Shown piece by piece: positions 45,229 to 60,269 of a stretch of DNA of 64,000 bases. Numbering within the stretch: the stretch's first letter is position 1; each line of letters begins with the position of its first letter. Origin of the DNA: Cryptomeria japonica. Its lineage: Eukaryota > Streptophyta > Pinopsida > Cupressales > Cupressaceae. The DNA is taken from the NCBI RefSeq assembly GCF_030272615.1, contig NC_081406.1, forward strand, positions 220,029,497-220,093,496. The letters are read 5' to 3'. The notes under the pieces were generated by a model that was not told the DNA's origin, did no database searches, and saw only the letters and a program-made list of their open reading frames with translations. Both the position numbers and the translations under genes were made by a program.

Positions 45229-48200
45229 CAAATTAATGACCATGCTCCATCATAGCTCGTCTAGTCTAGGACATCCTCATGTAGCATAGGAACATGATAC
45301 AAGATAAATCAAATAAAAGATAAGACTCACTAGATCAAAACAAGTCAATAGCCATTTAGATGTTCCTGCCAAAGTTAAGTGTTCTTGCTAGTATGATAAT
45401 GATGGTGTCTAGTTTTAGGAATGAAGCATCTCATATAAGACAAGTGTGTTTTTTAGTATGCAACAACTTGTATAAGACAAATGATTTATCAAAAGGATAA
45501 TGTCTAGCTTTGTAAATGAAACATCTCATATAAGATGACAGGTCTATTTTTCAGTATGTAACAACTTGTATAAGACAAATGATAGTAGATAAAGATTTCT
45601 AATGTTGATTAGGAAATTGATTGTTTAGATTGTAGGTTAGCTTGGTAGTTTGTCTGTTGATATGTGATTTGTTAAGCTCGGTGTTTATTTAATGTTTTGA
45701 TTGTGCTTGTTCAAAGTGTCAATGTCTTAGCAAGAGATAGTTTATTATGAATTTGGATTAAAATAAAAAATATTTTATTTTATTTTTTTTGTAGATTTTG
45801 AAAATTTTTAAAATTTGCCTTGATTATTGATTATGGTATAAGACATATATAAAGATTTATTCTGAAAAAGAATGTATTTATTTTTTCCTAGTGTCTAGTA
45901 AGGCATAAAACATTATAGGTGGATAAATGAACTGCTAGGATGGAAATGGATAAGTGAAGGATGGAGGCACCTTATTATGGAATCAAAGATGATTTGATTT
46001 TCAAGGACTATCTTGTGATGGGATAAAAAATTTATCCAAGCTAAGGAACTAGATATGGAAATGCAAGGTCTTGGTATTGTGTTTTGAATAGCATGTGGTC
46101 CATAGGAATGGACATGCCAAGAGGTTTATGAAAGAATTTTTTTATTTTATGTCATTAGTTTTGATCAAGATCAAGGGATGGATAGAATGGAGATAGGATA
46201 AGAAGAACCAAAGGTGATAATGGATATAGAAGTAATAAATGAATAAGATAATGGATATGGACTAAAGGGTGTAGATAAAGTGAATCAAATATGATGCATG
46301 TTGCTTATGGAGATCATTATCTTTGTCAAGATCAAAGGTAAAAAATGGTATATGGATGTAGATAAGGAGATATATAGTGGAGGATGAGGGATAATGGAGG
46401 AGTATGTGGATAGAATAGCATGGATAAAATTGGCCCCCAAGTGTAGAGTGCAAGAGTAAAATGGATTACACATGATGATTGTTTCACAGGTTTTCATCAT
46501 TGTACTTTCCCAAGGCACAAAAAGAAGCGGTTTTCACGATTGGATGAATTATTTATCTTTACTTTTTTAATTTTTAATTATTTTTTTGTTTTATTTTTGA
46601 CATTTTTGGAAGATAATGGATGCATGATAGGAGATAAAGGAAGGACTCAAGCATCCTATTCTTTGGATATTACCATTGAAAGATGTGCTACAATGGACAA
46701 TGGCTTTGAAGGCATGTTAAATAGGATAATAATAAAAGAAATGAAATGAAGGATAACATGGAATGGGGTAAGTAGTTAAGAAGAGGATTGGATGGGAAGG
46801 ATGGAAGGGTAGAAAATATGTATTGGATAATTGATGTGGTGTTGGAATATTTTTGTATGGGTGGATGGAAATGTTGGAAAGATCAACTTTGAAAAACACC
46901 TTGAAGGGTGGTGGAGTTATAGAGAAAAAATGTATTTTGGAGTTCGAGATTTTGATGGAGAAGTGGATGTGGATTTTGGAACATAAGGAGTCAAAATGGA
47001 TGAAGGAGATGATAGAGGATTTAAGATAGTGGATTTTGAGAAATAGAGGAAAAAAATAGATTTTAAAGGTTGGAGATGTTTAGGTGGAGTGAAGGAAGCC
47101 TCTGGAATAGCAAGATTGGATGTCAATTTTGTTTTTTCTTTGGGATGCATTTCCTCTATGAGCAACTTGGGAATCCAAATGGTTTTTTGTTTTTCTTTTC
47201 TTTGTGGTTCTTTTGAATAAATTACTTCTATGAGAAGCCTAGGAATCCACGTGGTTTTTTATTTTCCTTTTTGTTGAATGGGCCTTGGTGGCCTATTGGA
47301 TATTTATTTTTTGCTTTTGGACATGTTGATCATTGGATTTATGTGGATTTTAGGATATAAGTATTTTATTCTTGGAATCCAAATTTATTCAAATAACACC
47401 TAGAATTCATGGGTGGAGAGGAATGATATGGAGGTCTTTTAGATGAATTCATGTAGGGTAATGGTGGGAAGGTTATCAAGGATGTGTGCCTTTATGGTTC
47501 TTGATTTATGACTTGGTAAGTAGATTGTGAGCTAGGGGTGATATTGATAGTGGATGGTGGGATATAAGGACCTAAGATGGATGAAAGGGGTGAAGAATTT
47601 TTTTTTAGGGTATAAAGACCTAAAATGGATTTAGAGGATGGAGAATGTGAGACTTAGTAGGAATACTAACATCTTGAGAGTGATATATGTAGCCAAGGCC
47701 ATGAAAATTAGGATTTTATTTTATATATTGGGTATAAAATATACTTTGTTTATAGATGACTAACTCTTTTCTTGATAATTCATGCTTTTAAAATTATTTT
47801 TACCAATAGGATACTTGTTATTTTTCAAAGAAGATGTGAGTACATTTTGAGTAGGATCTAGTATGGAAGGAATGCCAGGCTCATGAAGTAAACTAGATTG
47901 AATAAAAGTGGAAGAAATCATCCTACAATGATCAACCTCTTTAACAATCTTGCAAGAAAAACTAAAAGTCCACTCTCACATGAAGAATAACTCTTCTCAA
48001 CTTCAAATTATCACTCCACTTTGAATGATCCAAACCACTCTAGATGATCCACTCAATTTTGGATCAACTCTCAATGATCCACTCAACTATGGATGGTTAA
48101 ACTCTATCCCAAGCCCCTATTTATACTTCTCTTATGCCTCTTGTAATTATCATACACCCTATAAGATAGAAATACATGGAAATTAAGAAATGCAATCCAT

Positions 48201-51200
48201 AGCCAATAGATGACCTTTCAACTTTCTTGTTAGGCCTCCTAAAGAGGTGTATATTCAATTTTACAAAGTGGATTCCTAAAAGGTGTCTTTTCTATTTTAT
48301 ATATAATCAATTAATAAATATGAGTGCATGAATCTTCCTCTTCCTTGTTCCCACATCCAAAAGAGTATTTTTATGATTTTAGCATTATAAATGAGAGAAA
48401 AAAGGTGTCACTTCTTGAAAATTAAACAATTTCCTTTACTCATAGGCCACAAATATTGAATATTTTCAACCACCTATGCCCCCTTGGACACTTTCCTAGG
48501 TACCTAGAGACACATAGGTTCTTTCATTTAATTTTTCATTCACCTAACATTAACTAAAATTTAAAATAACAATATTTTATAGATGATGCAAGATTGCCTT
48601 ACATCCATAGATTCTCCTACATCAGTTAATTTTTATTCTATAGAATTATCCCTTAATATTCACACAAGTTTATATATGTTGACTAAAAGGGTTTCCTTCC
48701 TCCAACTAATGAAACCAACATGTTTTTATCCCCTAATTTGCTACAAAATAAAGGTTTTCAGCTCCATTTGTCATTTTGTGCAACACATGTTGTATGTGAT
48801 GCTTACTAGGGTTTTTATAATGAAATTATCAAATAAATAATCCATTGCATGTACTATTAGAGATAACCAAATATTAATATTCAAAACTAAGCTCCTACCC
48901 AAAACAATGGTTAATACGTTATAAAGATTCAAGGACCGTTGGCTCCAATCACAACATTAAATGAAGCAAAGTTTTAACCACCATGGTTGTTTAAAGTACA
49001 ATTAAGTACACCTTCTAAAATGTTTATAATGTTTGATTAAGTTGGAAAAACCAACTCTTTAAAGAATGCAACTTCAAAATAGTCAATTAATGGTGGTGAA
49101 GACATATAAAGAGGTAGGCTAGATAAATAAAATAAAAGGGAAGGAAATTTAGGGTTCAAAGGTTTCAAGAGGAGGGTAGAGGCATGTTGGGGGGGGATAA
49201 TAAAAATTTTATAAGGGAATATGAAGTATTAAGATTTAGGAAAAAGTTATGTAAGGAGGGTCAAGTCTAAAACCTTGACAAAAGGGTTGCATATAGAAAC
49301 CCAAACACAAAACCCTTAATAATTAGAGAAAAATGAGAAAAAAGAGACTAGACATGATAATATTTGTCTAATCAAAAGAAACGGAATGAAATTTAATTTT
49401 ATATTTGAACTTTTTAAAGAGGGTATATTACAATTAATGACCTAGAATACATTCAAGACATAATAGACCCAAAAATTGGCTTGGTGACAAACTATTATAT
49501 GAACAACAAAATGGAAATACTTATATCCATAATTTTGGTACCCAAATAACATAAGAGAGCCTCGGGTTGTTTAAATAGTGATGACATGAAGAAAAATTAT
49601 CATTCCCTATTCACAATTATCCACATGGTTTGATTCAGATATCAAATTGATGAAAACTACTTAAAACATCTTTGGAACTTGTAGGAGACAAAAAAATATG
49701 TCATACATCAATGAATCATATCTTCTTTCATTGCACCTCTATATTTGACTTGTTAGTGAATGGTGAAGCTAAGATTTTTTTTAATAAATTTAACTAGGAG
49801 TGACATGAATAATATTGGCTCTAAACATCATAACCATAATATTAAATGCAATGTGAGATAAATTATATATTTTATTTCCTATTAACTTGCACCTGTTTTA
49901 TTAAAGATTTATTTTCATCCACCATCTAATCTATCTAGATGCTAAAGATCTCCATATGATTGATAGTGGCATTTTGGAGTTTTTTTTCGTTTATTATTAT
50001 AAGATGTGTGTAAAATTTTCTAGTGATCAAAACATCAATTTTTTTCATAAATTTTGGGTTTGTGGACATGTAGGGGATAGATGGGTTTGAATAGTAAAAA
50101 ATGTAGGATCTTTAGACTTTGGAGGTCAAGGATGATACATACTTTATGCCATTGGTCAAGGTGTTGAGGATAGTGATGAGGAACTCATACCATTAAGGTA
50201 TGTGGAATGGGGACATTTGTAAAAATAAATCCAAATAGACAATTTAATGTTTTAGATTGTCAAGGATTGAGGATTAGGTATACCTTAGAATAGGTACTAA
50301 TATGAAAGGAAGTTAAAATATTTAATTTGAAGGATTACTTCATAAAATGTTTGGAAGTTAGGGGGTTATATTTGGTAGAGAAGGAACAAAAGGAAGGGAA
50401 AATATAACATATATACTTCAAAAAAAATTAAGGGAAAGAGACTAAAATATCATGAATTACATGGACAAGGTACCCAAGTAGGAGGAAGCCCACAAATCAA
50501 AACTTGATAAAAAATGTAAGGAAAAATTGAGCCAAGAGTAAAAAATTTATGGAATTCACATGAGGTACTAAGGAAAGGGATGATTCAAACGTCAATCTAA
50601 AAGACAAATATTTTTTTTGTAAAAGGACTTGGAGGTCAAGTGAGAGATAAAGTAATAAGGAAGGGAAATGCATATGGTCATAAGAATAGAGGGAAAGTTT
50701 GGGGTGGGTTGACTGATATATTGAGATGGATAACCTTAAAATTCTAAAAATATAACAACCTACATAGACTTACAATTTTACTCAAAAATAATAATGACTT
50801 AGAATTTTTTATATTTCTTGCAACTATTAGTGCATGGGATGACATAGGAGAACAATTAGGAAATTTGGAATCATAGAAGACCTAGTGAGACCATCTTAAA
50901 TAAATTATAAATAGTGGATTTAAAATGGCTAAGACACATGCACGGAATGAGGATCAAGAAAAAATAATGTTACATTCTGGAGTCTCAACACAATTCTTTG
51001 ACAATACCCAGATGATAAACATAAATAACAATTTAATCCATGTCATGATTATTATATGCTATTCCATGATTTATCCTTTGATTTTATAGATTACTTTACT
51101 AGTAGTTGTAGATCATTTTGTACTCATCTTTATCATTCATCCACTTCTAGTGGACCTTCTTAAATAGACCTCATTTATTTATTTAGACATTATTAGATAT

Positions 51201-54200
51201 ACCACTTTTTAATATACCACTTTTTAATAGAGAAGCCCATTTATATAAATTCATGCATTCACATGACATTTATTTGTGTAGTTGTGGAGTAGCTCCTCTA
51301 TATCCTATTCCAAACACAATTTAGATACACATAAATATGGAGACAAACATAAGAATATTTTCCTAGTTAATTTATGTGAGCACAAGGCAATCTTATGTGA
51401 TGATACATATTTTGTATCCTCCACCACTATTAAAATGGCATGCACGTAATAATATGAGACCTAGAATATTATCACAAACTAGTTATGTATGTTACTTTTT
51501 TAGTATAAAATAATTACCACTTATATTTTATTAATTAATTCTATTTAAGGATACTTATATAGTTGTGTCAATTAGTAACATGCCTTTCTTTATGCAATCT
51601 ATTGATATCTATCTAGAGTAGGTTTAGTTACTCTTCATCTATTATGATAATTAGAGTGGGTTGAATATTCTCTCCTAGTTAAGAGTCGCTATAAATTAAA
51701 CTCGTACCCCTTGAACATGTCATATCATTGATTCATGGATGTTAAATGCATATATGTATGTGTATTACTCTTTGCAATACAAATTTATTATCTTGAATAC
51801 ATATATATATATATATATATTTTGTGATTAACTTATAGGTATTAGGTCTTGAGTATATTTTTTTGTGTATATGAAAATCCTAACATTATATCAAATTCAT
51901 GATATCAAAGCAACTATCTTTTTTGAGGTTGGAATTTAGTTTTAAGTTTTTGTTGTACTTGGTTAATAATACATCTATTGTCTTATGACTAGAATAATTA
52001 ATTCATCTAAAGATATTTTTTTACTTTTTCTTTTGACAATCAATAACTTTGGAAGAAATAACTATGTCCATGGGTCTTAACGTGGCACCTCCCCTCCCAA
52101 TCAAGATATCAAAACATATATAGGAAAATTTAGCGAATTAGAAAGCATGAACATAACATCAATAAGATCAAATTTGTGTGGTAAAGGATAAACTCATAAA
52201 TGTGGAAGTAACTTACAAGAATGCATTTAACCCAATACAAACCACATATCTTACACAAAATCCAAACAACACAAATAAAAAAGTATCATATGTAGACCAA
52301 AGATAACCAAATTTAAAAATCTTTATAAAATTATTCATTTTAAATTAATCTAAATTCCATGTAAGAAATCTCTATATTCTTTTAAAAATTGAAATCTTTC
52401 AATATTATTTAAAAATAACAATTTAGTTAATGGGTCTTTGGTCTAATAGTGAATTTGAACGGTTTTGCATGAACCCACTACAGATGAAATCTTGTTAAAT
52501 ACAAGACCCACATATCATAAAAAGTGATGTGAAAATTATGCTCCAACCACAAATTACATCCTAAAATTCATACTCTCATATCAAATAACTAAATGGTACT
52601 ATGAATTTAATATAAAACCCAAAAGAAAAAACACTTTTTAAACCAGGAGTCAATATCTTGTACAATCCACCATATAGTGGAAGTAGCATATCTCTCATTG
52701 TGGTCTATCCCGTAATCTTTCTTGCATCTGATTCAGTCTTCATATAATTCTGATGTAAACCCAATGAATAAGGCAATACAACCATACAATTAACCCGTGC
52801 AATTCTGCTCTTTTCCCAGGAGTATCCATTTGTCGGTTGTGAGGCCAGGAAAGAATATCAATTGTGGCCGTAACTTTTGATTGTCCACTCAGCCTACTTT
52901 CTCATCCTCTTGTCGGTTCAAGCTATTCCACAAAATTGCAGAGGTAGAAAAGACATGAGATTCCCTCGGTGTCTCTTCAATAGATATGGCAAAGACCCGT
53001 GCCCCCCACAAGATTCCTCTTCCTCTTTTTGTGAACCACAAGGTACGAAGAAAAATCCTTTCATCATCTCCTAGTGTGAACAGAGTTGAAGTCCCTTCAA
53101 ACTAGGCTTTGCTCAGCAATACATAGACAGAAAAGTAATGGTTATCTGAACACAAGTGTTCCATGTGGCGGCAATCTTATAAATAGACCCACACCATGGG
53201 CAGTATTTCATGCAACTATTTCATGAAAGAGAGGGTGCATATATTCTATAGTCCATACATGGATTGTGCAAGATCTAACATTTCTACTTTAGTTATAAAC
53301 TATTGTATTTCACCAATTTTAGCTTTTTAAATAAAATTTACCATCTTTAAATACTAACAAATATTGTGAGATAATGGGTTGGTACATGTTTGGTGTTATT
53401 ATGACTTGAAAATATTGTGAGATGATGGGTTGGTACATGTTTGAAAGTGGTGAGGATCTCAAATGTCTTTGTATTGAGTAATCATTTGGAGTATAGGTAG
53501 TGATCAATTATGACAATTTTAGTACTCCTTCCTTCCACATGTTGTGTTGTTGGAATTTATGATGTTCATGTCAATTTTGATTAGTTTGATTGTTAGTGAA
53601 AACATAGCATTTATTTTAGAGTTCAGAAAAGGTAAACTGGGAATTTAGGTTCACTAGGGGAAAGGACATCAAAGACATGGAGAATGTTTATCATTGAATT
53701 TGGAGATTATTTGAAGAATTAAAAAAATTGGACATCTCAAATTGCATGTGTCAATGTATGAGTTTGATCATGACTTGGTTGTCTAGTTCATGATCCATGA
53801 GATATGCTCTTTTTTCCTTAAATACTTTTCTATCTTGATGGGATTCTACCTAGTGTTTTAATACCCTCTACCATGTGTTCTCCAACTTTGTTTGCCACCC
53901 TTCTGAGTTACTTGTCCTTCTCATCTTTCAAAATTTGTTGTCATCTATATTAAGTTGTAGGGGCACTTAAGAGAGCTTAGATTGATTTTTCCCTAGTTTC
54001 CTTTCTACTCACCATGTGTTTCCCATGTTTTCTTCTTTATTTTGTTTTTTCTTTTCAATGATATTCTTAGCCTATTTTTTATTTATTGGCCTTTCATCTT
54101 TTTTCTATTTAAACCCCCCTACTCTCATTTATGTGTGGGAGAGAAAAAAAGAATAAACATAATAGAATTTTGTAAAATAGAAAATTGAAGTAGTTTTGAA

Positions 54201-57200
54201 GAAGCCTTGCAAAATTTTAGTAATAGACTTGCATAAATATTATAGAATTTTTCACATTTAGCATTTTTTGTTGTAAATGAAAGAAAAAAAAGAATCCCTT
54301 GATTCCATCACAAGGCATTCAACAAATAGAGGTCTTTGTATCATAAGTAATAGCAATGTTTCTAATGTTGGTAAAATTAAACAAAAGGAAAAAGTTTAAG
54401 CTCCCAATGGGCTAGGCACTAATCATCCATGTGACCTTGATCTTCTATACGGATTTCAAAAATCCCACCAATCGTGGCAATGGTTAAACAAAGGTCTATT
54501 GGTGTAGGGACACTTCAAGAAGGCCACTCTTCACTTGCCATAGACTAAGCTAAACAATTTGTGCTTCCCACAGAATTGGGGTCAACCACTAAATTGTTAT
54601 TGGGAAAAATCAATGAACCTTTTAAAATAAAAAAGGTAATATTTAAAAATAAATTATTTGAACTTGATTTAATACCAATGACCACCAAGTGATGCAAGGT
54701 TTGTGCTAGTAAATGTGCAACAATGTAGAGAATATTCTCTTCCAAAAGCCGATCATTACTTCTTTGGCTAAATATTCAAATTGATTCATTTTTTTCTTCA
54801 ACTAGTCCATTAACTCTAGCACTACAAAGTCTTCTACTGAACTTATTTAGTCTTCTCTCCTATACCCTTGTCATTAGTCATCTACCTTTTGTATTCTTTG
54901 GTGGTTGTAGCTAAAGGAGGTTCCTTGGACTTGTTCTTGACTCTCCTTTGAGTATTGACTCCTTTGATCCTCGTTTCAATACATGCTAAGCTTCTTTATA
55001 TAACCTTTTTCTAAAATTTATCTATTGATACATCATGGGGGCACTGGCTAGGCAATATTATATCATGTGCATTCATATTGGGGGGTTTAATATCTCAAAA
55101 ATCTTTAACAATATATTTCCTATCTGGTAAAAATAGGGGTTTTTAATTTAGGCTATGAAAAAATACAATATTTGATGAAAATAGGGGGGTTTTAATTCAA
55201 GTTGTGTATTGGGAAGGGATGACAAAAAAGGAGTTTAGGGAAATTTTTGTTTGAAAATAGGGGGATTCCTTAGTATGCCATGAACAGATCTGCTATAACC
55301 TAGCTTCACTAAGTGAAGCTCCCATGTGATACATCATCTTTTTGAGACCATTTGGCTAAAGTAAGCAGTTTGTCAGCTACCCTAATATGCTAAAGGGATT
55401 CAAGGATTTCTTCATAATCTTAAAATTTATTAGGGATATCAACCCTAAGCTCAAAGGCTTACATCTGGTAGTTGTCAATTCACAATATTTTCTTTTTGTT
55501 ACTTCAAAATTATCTTGCATGCTAGTTTAGAAGTCTTCCAATGTAGGCTCATGGTCAGGGAAAGTATTTGGCATGATTCCCTTTAACTTACAATATCATT
55601 ATTGTCTCTAGCTTCTAATGTTCTAGATTTAATGCTTGTAATTCATCAATAGTTTTTTCTAGCCACTTGTATTGAGGAATACTCATAATATGCCAATCCG
55701 AAGGGGAATTTAATCCTAATCTTATGCTTTCTAGTAATCAGGATTTGCACCTTAGTGATTTTCCTAGAAAAATCCAATAGAATCACCCTATAACTGCAAT
55801 TGCTTGAAATAAAAAATGGTGAATTGTGGGATATTGTAGGTTGAACTAGGAATTTAAATGAATGAACATCCCCATCCAGTAATGTGTTTCATTGCATCCT
55901 TGGGCATTTTGTATTGAATGTCTCATGTCAATTTGTTGATAATTGTATATATGAATGCATCATAAACCCATTTGAAATGGGTCTCAACTTCCTTATGTTC
56001 CAACTAGGTGAAAAAGTCCTACACTATTTTGTTTCAACATCCTTCTCTTTTGACCCCATTGATCGTTAATCTTGTAAAATTTCCCACCCTTGTTGCCCAG
56101 TATACAACATAAGAACTCATTAGAACTTATTTTTTCCTTTTACATTGATTAATTGCTAATGAATGCAACCTAATACTACTCATCTCCAATCAATTTGATT
56201 TCCATACTTAAGGACTATGCTGACATAGTGGAGTGTGGTATGTTGTTTATTATTCCTTACTCAAGGCTATGTTTAGTATTGTAATTAGGTCTAACACTTT
56301 AGGATTGGACTCAAACTTGTGCAACACAGTTGAAATATTTGCCACTAAATTGCTCTATGACTAGGGATAGTTCTTGTTCATGTTCCTAACATTGTTGGCT
56401 TCATCCTTCTCAAAATGGTTTTGAGAAGATGTCTCTAAAATCATAATCATCTACTAAAAGGGAGGCAAATAAAAGGTTAAAGATACCATCTTAGGTGTGA
56501 GATCTAATGTGACTATTCCCTTTAAATTTGTATATTTTCTAGTCCTTTGGTTGTATGGTTAGGAAATCATGAGGATTAATTTTGGACTCTACACTACCAC
56601 ATGGAATTTGGTTACATGTGTCAAGCAAGAATTGGCTATGTTCTTGTACTAGGAGAAAGTGTTCTCAATGGAAAATACATTATTTAGGTCTTCTATATCT
56701 ATGTCCCCTAGTTTGGTACCTATAATGTGATGCACCTATAAACCAAACTTGGATATCGTTTGCATACCCTAGAATTTATACTTCATAGATATAGACATCT
56801 TCTCAAAATCTAATGTTGTTCCTTTATTTTGAACTACTTCTTGTGTGGCTTCTACCACAATATTTTTTTCTCAAGACATCTAGATACCTACAGGGTCAAA
56901 AGGCATTGTTGCATACTAAGAAAAATCATTAAAATTGACTAAATTTATTTTTAGCTTTTTTTAGAAACTGTGAGATTTTAGGTATTAGGAGGACGAGAGG
57001 TCTAGAAATTGGGACTATGGGTAGACCAAGGTTCATGAAATCTGGTTCAAAGATTCATTCTAGACCCAAAATATGAGAAGGATAACCTATAATTGTATTT
57101 ACTTTCACAAAAAAAATAAGTTTTTTAGTGGTTTCAGGACTGTAAGGTTTTGATCTCTAAATCCCTTTGGGAACTAAAGTCCCACAAGGATGCACTAAAC

Positions 57201-57390
57201 TATTTTGTAGCTTTCCCAAGAAGTGACTTCTTAGGTGGCTTATGGTTTTGGGGTTATAATCATTAGATCCCTTTGGTACCCAAAGTCATGAAGGGATGCA
57301 CTACAATTATTTAAGTTATGACTAGTAGATATATTTTTAAGAGTTTCAAGGCTATAAAGATTAAGTTTTTAAATCCTTCCAGGATGTAAA
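45229..57390. other. Long AT-rich intergenic region, no gene recognised
   Basis: Short frames here look accidental. Small local duplications are visible: ~101-bp period at 45406-45590 (CATCTCATATAAGA, CAACTTGTATAAGACAAATGAT), 47150-47270, 53360-53445, and ~57120-57330 (CCCTTTGG, AAAGTC, GGATGCACTA). An AT dinucleotide run is at ~51800-51820. 47880-48500 has LTR-like features (CCCCTATTTATACTTC) without defined ends. A promoter-like stretch at 52800-53250 is described separately. Confidence 0.4.
52820..53250 (+). promoter_or_regulatory. Promoter-like stretch without a gene
   Basis: TGTCGG occurs at ~52832 and ~52912, TGTCTC at ~52971, and a good TATA box (TATAAATAG) at ~53177. The opening TTGTCGGTTGTGAGGCCAGG..AGAATATCAA resembles CTGTCGGTCATGGGAGCC..AGAATATCAA at 37498 in the SAUR promoter. 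No SAUR-like frame follows. Confidence 0.35.
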
Positions 57391-58758
57391 TGTTGAACCC
57401 ATGGTAGGACTGATAGGGGAGTGAGTCTATTTAGAACTTCAAAATAGATAAATTATAAACATAATTCAACCATTCAACAATAATATTGAAAACACATCAA
57501 CCACCAACACAAGACAACTGAATTTACATGGAAAACCCAAACAATGAAAAACCACGGTAATAATCTAACTCAAAATATAAATATGAATTATTACAATGTT
57601 TTAGGCTCACTTCCAAGGAGAAACAACACCTAAAGGACTTTCAAACTAAGGCACACTACCTTAGGGAGAGATACAGTGATTTGCACAACTAAGGCACACT
57701 GCTTTAGGGAAAGATACAAAAATGTTGCTAAAGGACCCACCATGATTTAGTAATAGAAGAAATAGAAAAACTGATATGAAAAGGATCTCTTGGACATGAA
57801 ATTATCCTTGAACATCATAATCAAGTGATCAATATCATGGAAAACATCTCTAAACTTGGTCACTATCTTTGCATTCTATCTTCCGGAATATATCACCTTT
57901 AAGCTCTTCACAAACTAGCTTTCACACATCCACAACTCAAATCTGCTTGCTATCATTTGCATACACTTCTAATCAAGTCACAAAATTTTCATTATAAAAA
58001 TCATACAACTTCATTCCTTATATATAAGATAGATCATCAAAAATTTAACTGAGGGTCAACCACAGTCGGAATAAATAATATTGAATAAAATAAGCCATTT
58101 GGACAAAAATTACTCAAAGAGGTCCACTCTAGGAGAAACAAGGGACCTGAATACATCATAAAACATCCTTCCAAGATTAATCCAATGATCTAGACACACT
58201 AAATCATCCTCCAAGGTCACCATCAAACATGTTGTGTAGATAGGCAATAGAACATATCAATCAATTAGCTAAAAGACATCTTTTGATGCATATTATTACA
58301 TGCGAATCTCCACACACCAAGGTGATACACATACTAATACTCTAACTCATTCTCCTATGCATATCCAAACCAAAGAACATGATCCAATCAAGATATCCCA
58401 ATCAAATACACCATACTATAACACAACTAAATATCCCAAACACAAACCAATATAGCTCTCTTGTGTAAAAGAGAATCCACCAAAGAAGCACACTGAGAAT
58501 AATATACAAGACATAAAGTCACATCCACTAAACCACAACAAAAACTACAACATATCTAGACCAATCTGATAAACTCTTACTACCAGGAAATAGAAATAAT
58601 CGGCTTCTGTAAACTAAAATTAAAATACCACAACCAACACAAAATTATCAAACTCAATCTGCAGCCCAAAACACAAGTGCAATAATCCAAACCAGAATCC
58701 ATCCAGACAACCAATTTTGACATCAATGACAACTAGATACAAACTCATATTTTCAACA
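57391..58758 (-). repeat. Copia 3' LTR (LTR-A)
   Basis: On the minus strand it starts TGTTGAAAATATGAG at 58758 and ends TTCAACA at 57391, so the ends are inverted TGTTGAA/TTCAACA. A purine tract (AATTGGGAGAT) precedes it. The pol 3' end of the same element is at 59050-59240. 1368 bp. Confidence 0.65.
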
Positions 58759-58800
58759 ATCTCCCAATTTTTCATTAATGCCAACACTTGAGTACATCAA

Positions 58801-58802
<2 letters not shown>

Positions 58803-58875
<73 letters not shown>

Positions 58876-58880
58876 ATCTC
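58803..58880. repeat. CT microsatellite
   Basis: About 35 uninterrupted TC units followed by TCTCTA units. It lies between the polypurine tract and the pol 3' end of the LTR-A element. Confidence 0.95.
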
Positions 58881-59044
58881 TATCAATAAGTTCTCCCCCC
58901 CTTTGACATCATAGATAAAGGGTAGAACACATACTCCATTCCCCCCCTAAAAACAATAACATCATTCCAAGAGATAAAGGATAAGCTTTGAATCTCTCCT
59001 TGGAAAGATGCACCACTATAATGCATTTAGTTTGAAAAATGAGG

Positions 59045-59244
59045 GCTAATGACCCCTAGTTTCTACCTAACATACTCAAAGGTATCATTCACCAATTCCT
59101 TAGTGAAAATATTTGCAACTTGTTCTTTAGTAGAAATATACTCCAATCTAACTTCCTTTTCTGCTGCCTTCTCCCTTAATAAATGATAATGGATTGAGAT
59201 ACATTTTGTCCTTGAATGCATTATTGGATAGTTTGAGATATTTA
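59045..59244 (-). pseudogene. Copia pol 3' end (RNase H C-terminus)
   Basis: The minus-strand frame reads MHSRTKCISIHYHLLREKAA, then KEVRLEYISTKEQVANIFTKEL, ending FEYVR and a stop at about 59073. This is the conserved Copia RNase H end (SKTKHI, IRYHFIR, VADIFTKPL in relatives). It is cut at 59244 by LTR-B. It belongs with LTR-A, with ~300 bp of untranslated sequence between. Confidence 0.8.
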
Positions 59245-60269
59245 TGTTGAATATCTGGGGAATTGAGAGGGGTGGGGGTGAATCAGTTGATAACTTAAAT
59301 CAATCTTTTACCCTTTTGCATATCGAGGGTAACTTACAAAATCAATTAAGACAAATATATCATGAAAACATATACATACAACAAATCACACAATGAACAT
59401 GAGTTATAACATGGAAAACCCAAGAAGGGAAAAACTACATAGAATGTTAGTTCTCAAAATAAAACACTAATTAAGGTGACACTGGTTAAGGTGATTTTTA
59501 CAAAGGGTTGATGACTGCTAGAATGCTCACTACAAGAGCGCTCACTACCCAGAAAAAGGCTCAATTCCAAAGAAAGAAAGAAAGAAAGAAAGAAAGGAAG
59601 GTAATCCACCACCGTAACACAATCTACAAATTTAGACTCCTTCTAGTGCCTCAATACCAATACACTTCGCACAAAATTAAACAATTAGATCCTTCCTTAT
59701 CAATCTCACATATCTTCAATAACAATGCCACGTTTTTTCATACTAACACAATGAAATCATCCTCATATAAATATTGTCTTATGGGAAGTATAATCTTCCA
59801 AGTTGACTGAGACTGGGATCTAAAATAGGTCAACACTAAACATTTCGGTGGTTGTAATGAATCAGAAGTAGGCCATACCACATCATACATAAATTGTGAG
59901 ATCAACATCTTACAACCATTACAAATTCGAGACCCAAATCATCACTCGCATGCTACATCAAATCTGCTATGCATTCTTTAATTCCTGACTTAATCCAAAC
60001 CCAAAAATCATTTCCCAATACACCAAAAACAAGAATGGAATCAAGATATACATGACTGCAATTGATCAACACCATATCCAATAAGCATATATATCTAGAT
60101 TACCATCAACTCAACTAATCCATATTGAAACACAACTTCTGGAGCACCAAAGATTCTGGGGACACATCTTGGAAATCACCAACACCAAGGACACATGTTG
60201 GCACTAATGATAGCCATTATGTTGACATCAATGAAAACCAATTATAATAATCACCATCACATTTGCAAA
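59245..60269 (-). repeat. Copia LTR (LTR-B), inserted into the pol end
   Basis: It begins TGTTGAATATCTGGGG at 59245, with the C-run/TCTCAATT landmark of related LTRs, and ends near 60269 just before a purine tract (AAAGGGGGAGAATT on the minus strand). A GAAA microsatellite is at 59571-59597. The exact right end is uncertain by a few bases. Confidence 0.6.

Noticed and set aside
46917-47165. 82-codon minus-strand frame (Ser/Pro/Lys-rich)
   Set aside because: Low-complexity sequence with no domain, no neighbouring exon and no promoter signal.
59508-59810. 100-codon plus-strand frame with an RKKERKKERK run
   Set aside because: It lies inside LTR-B, and the basic run is encoded by a GAAA microsatellite.
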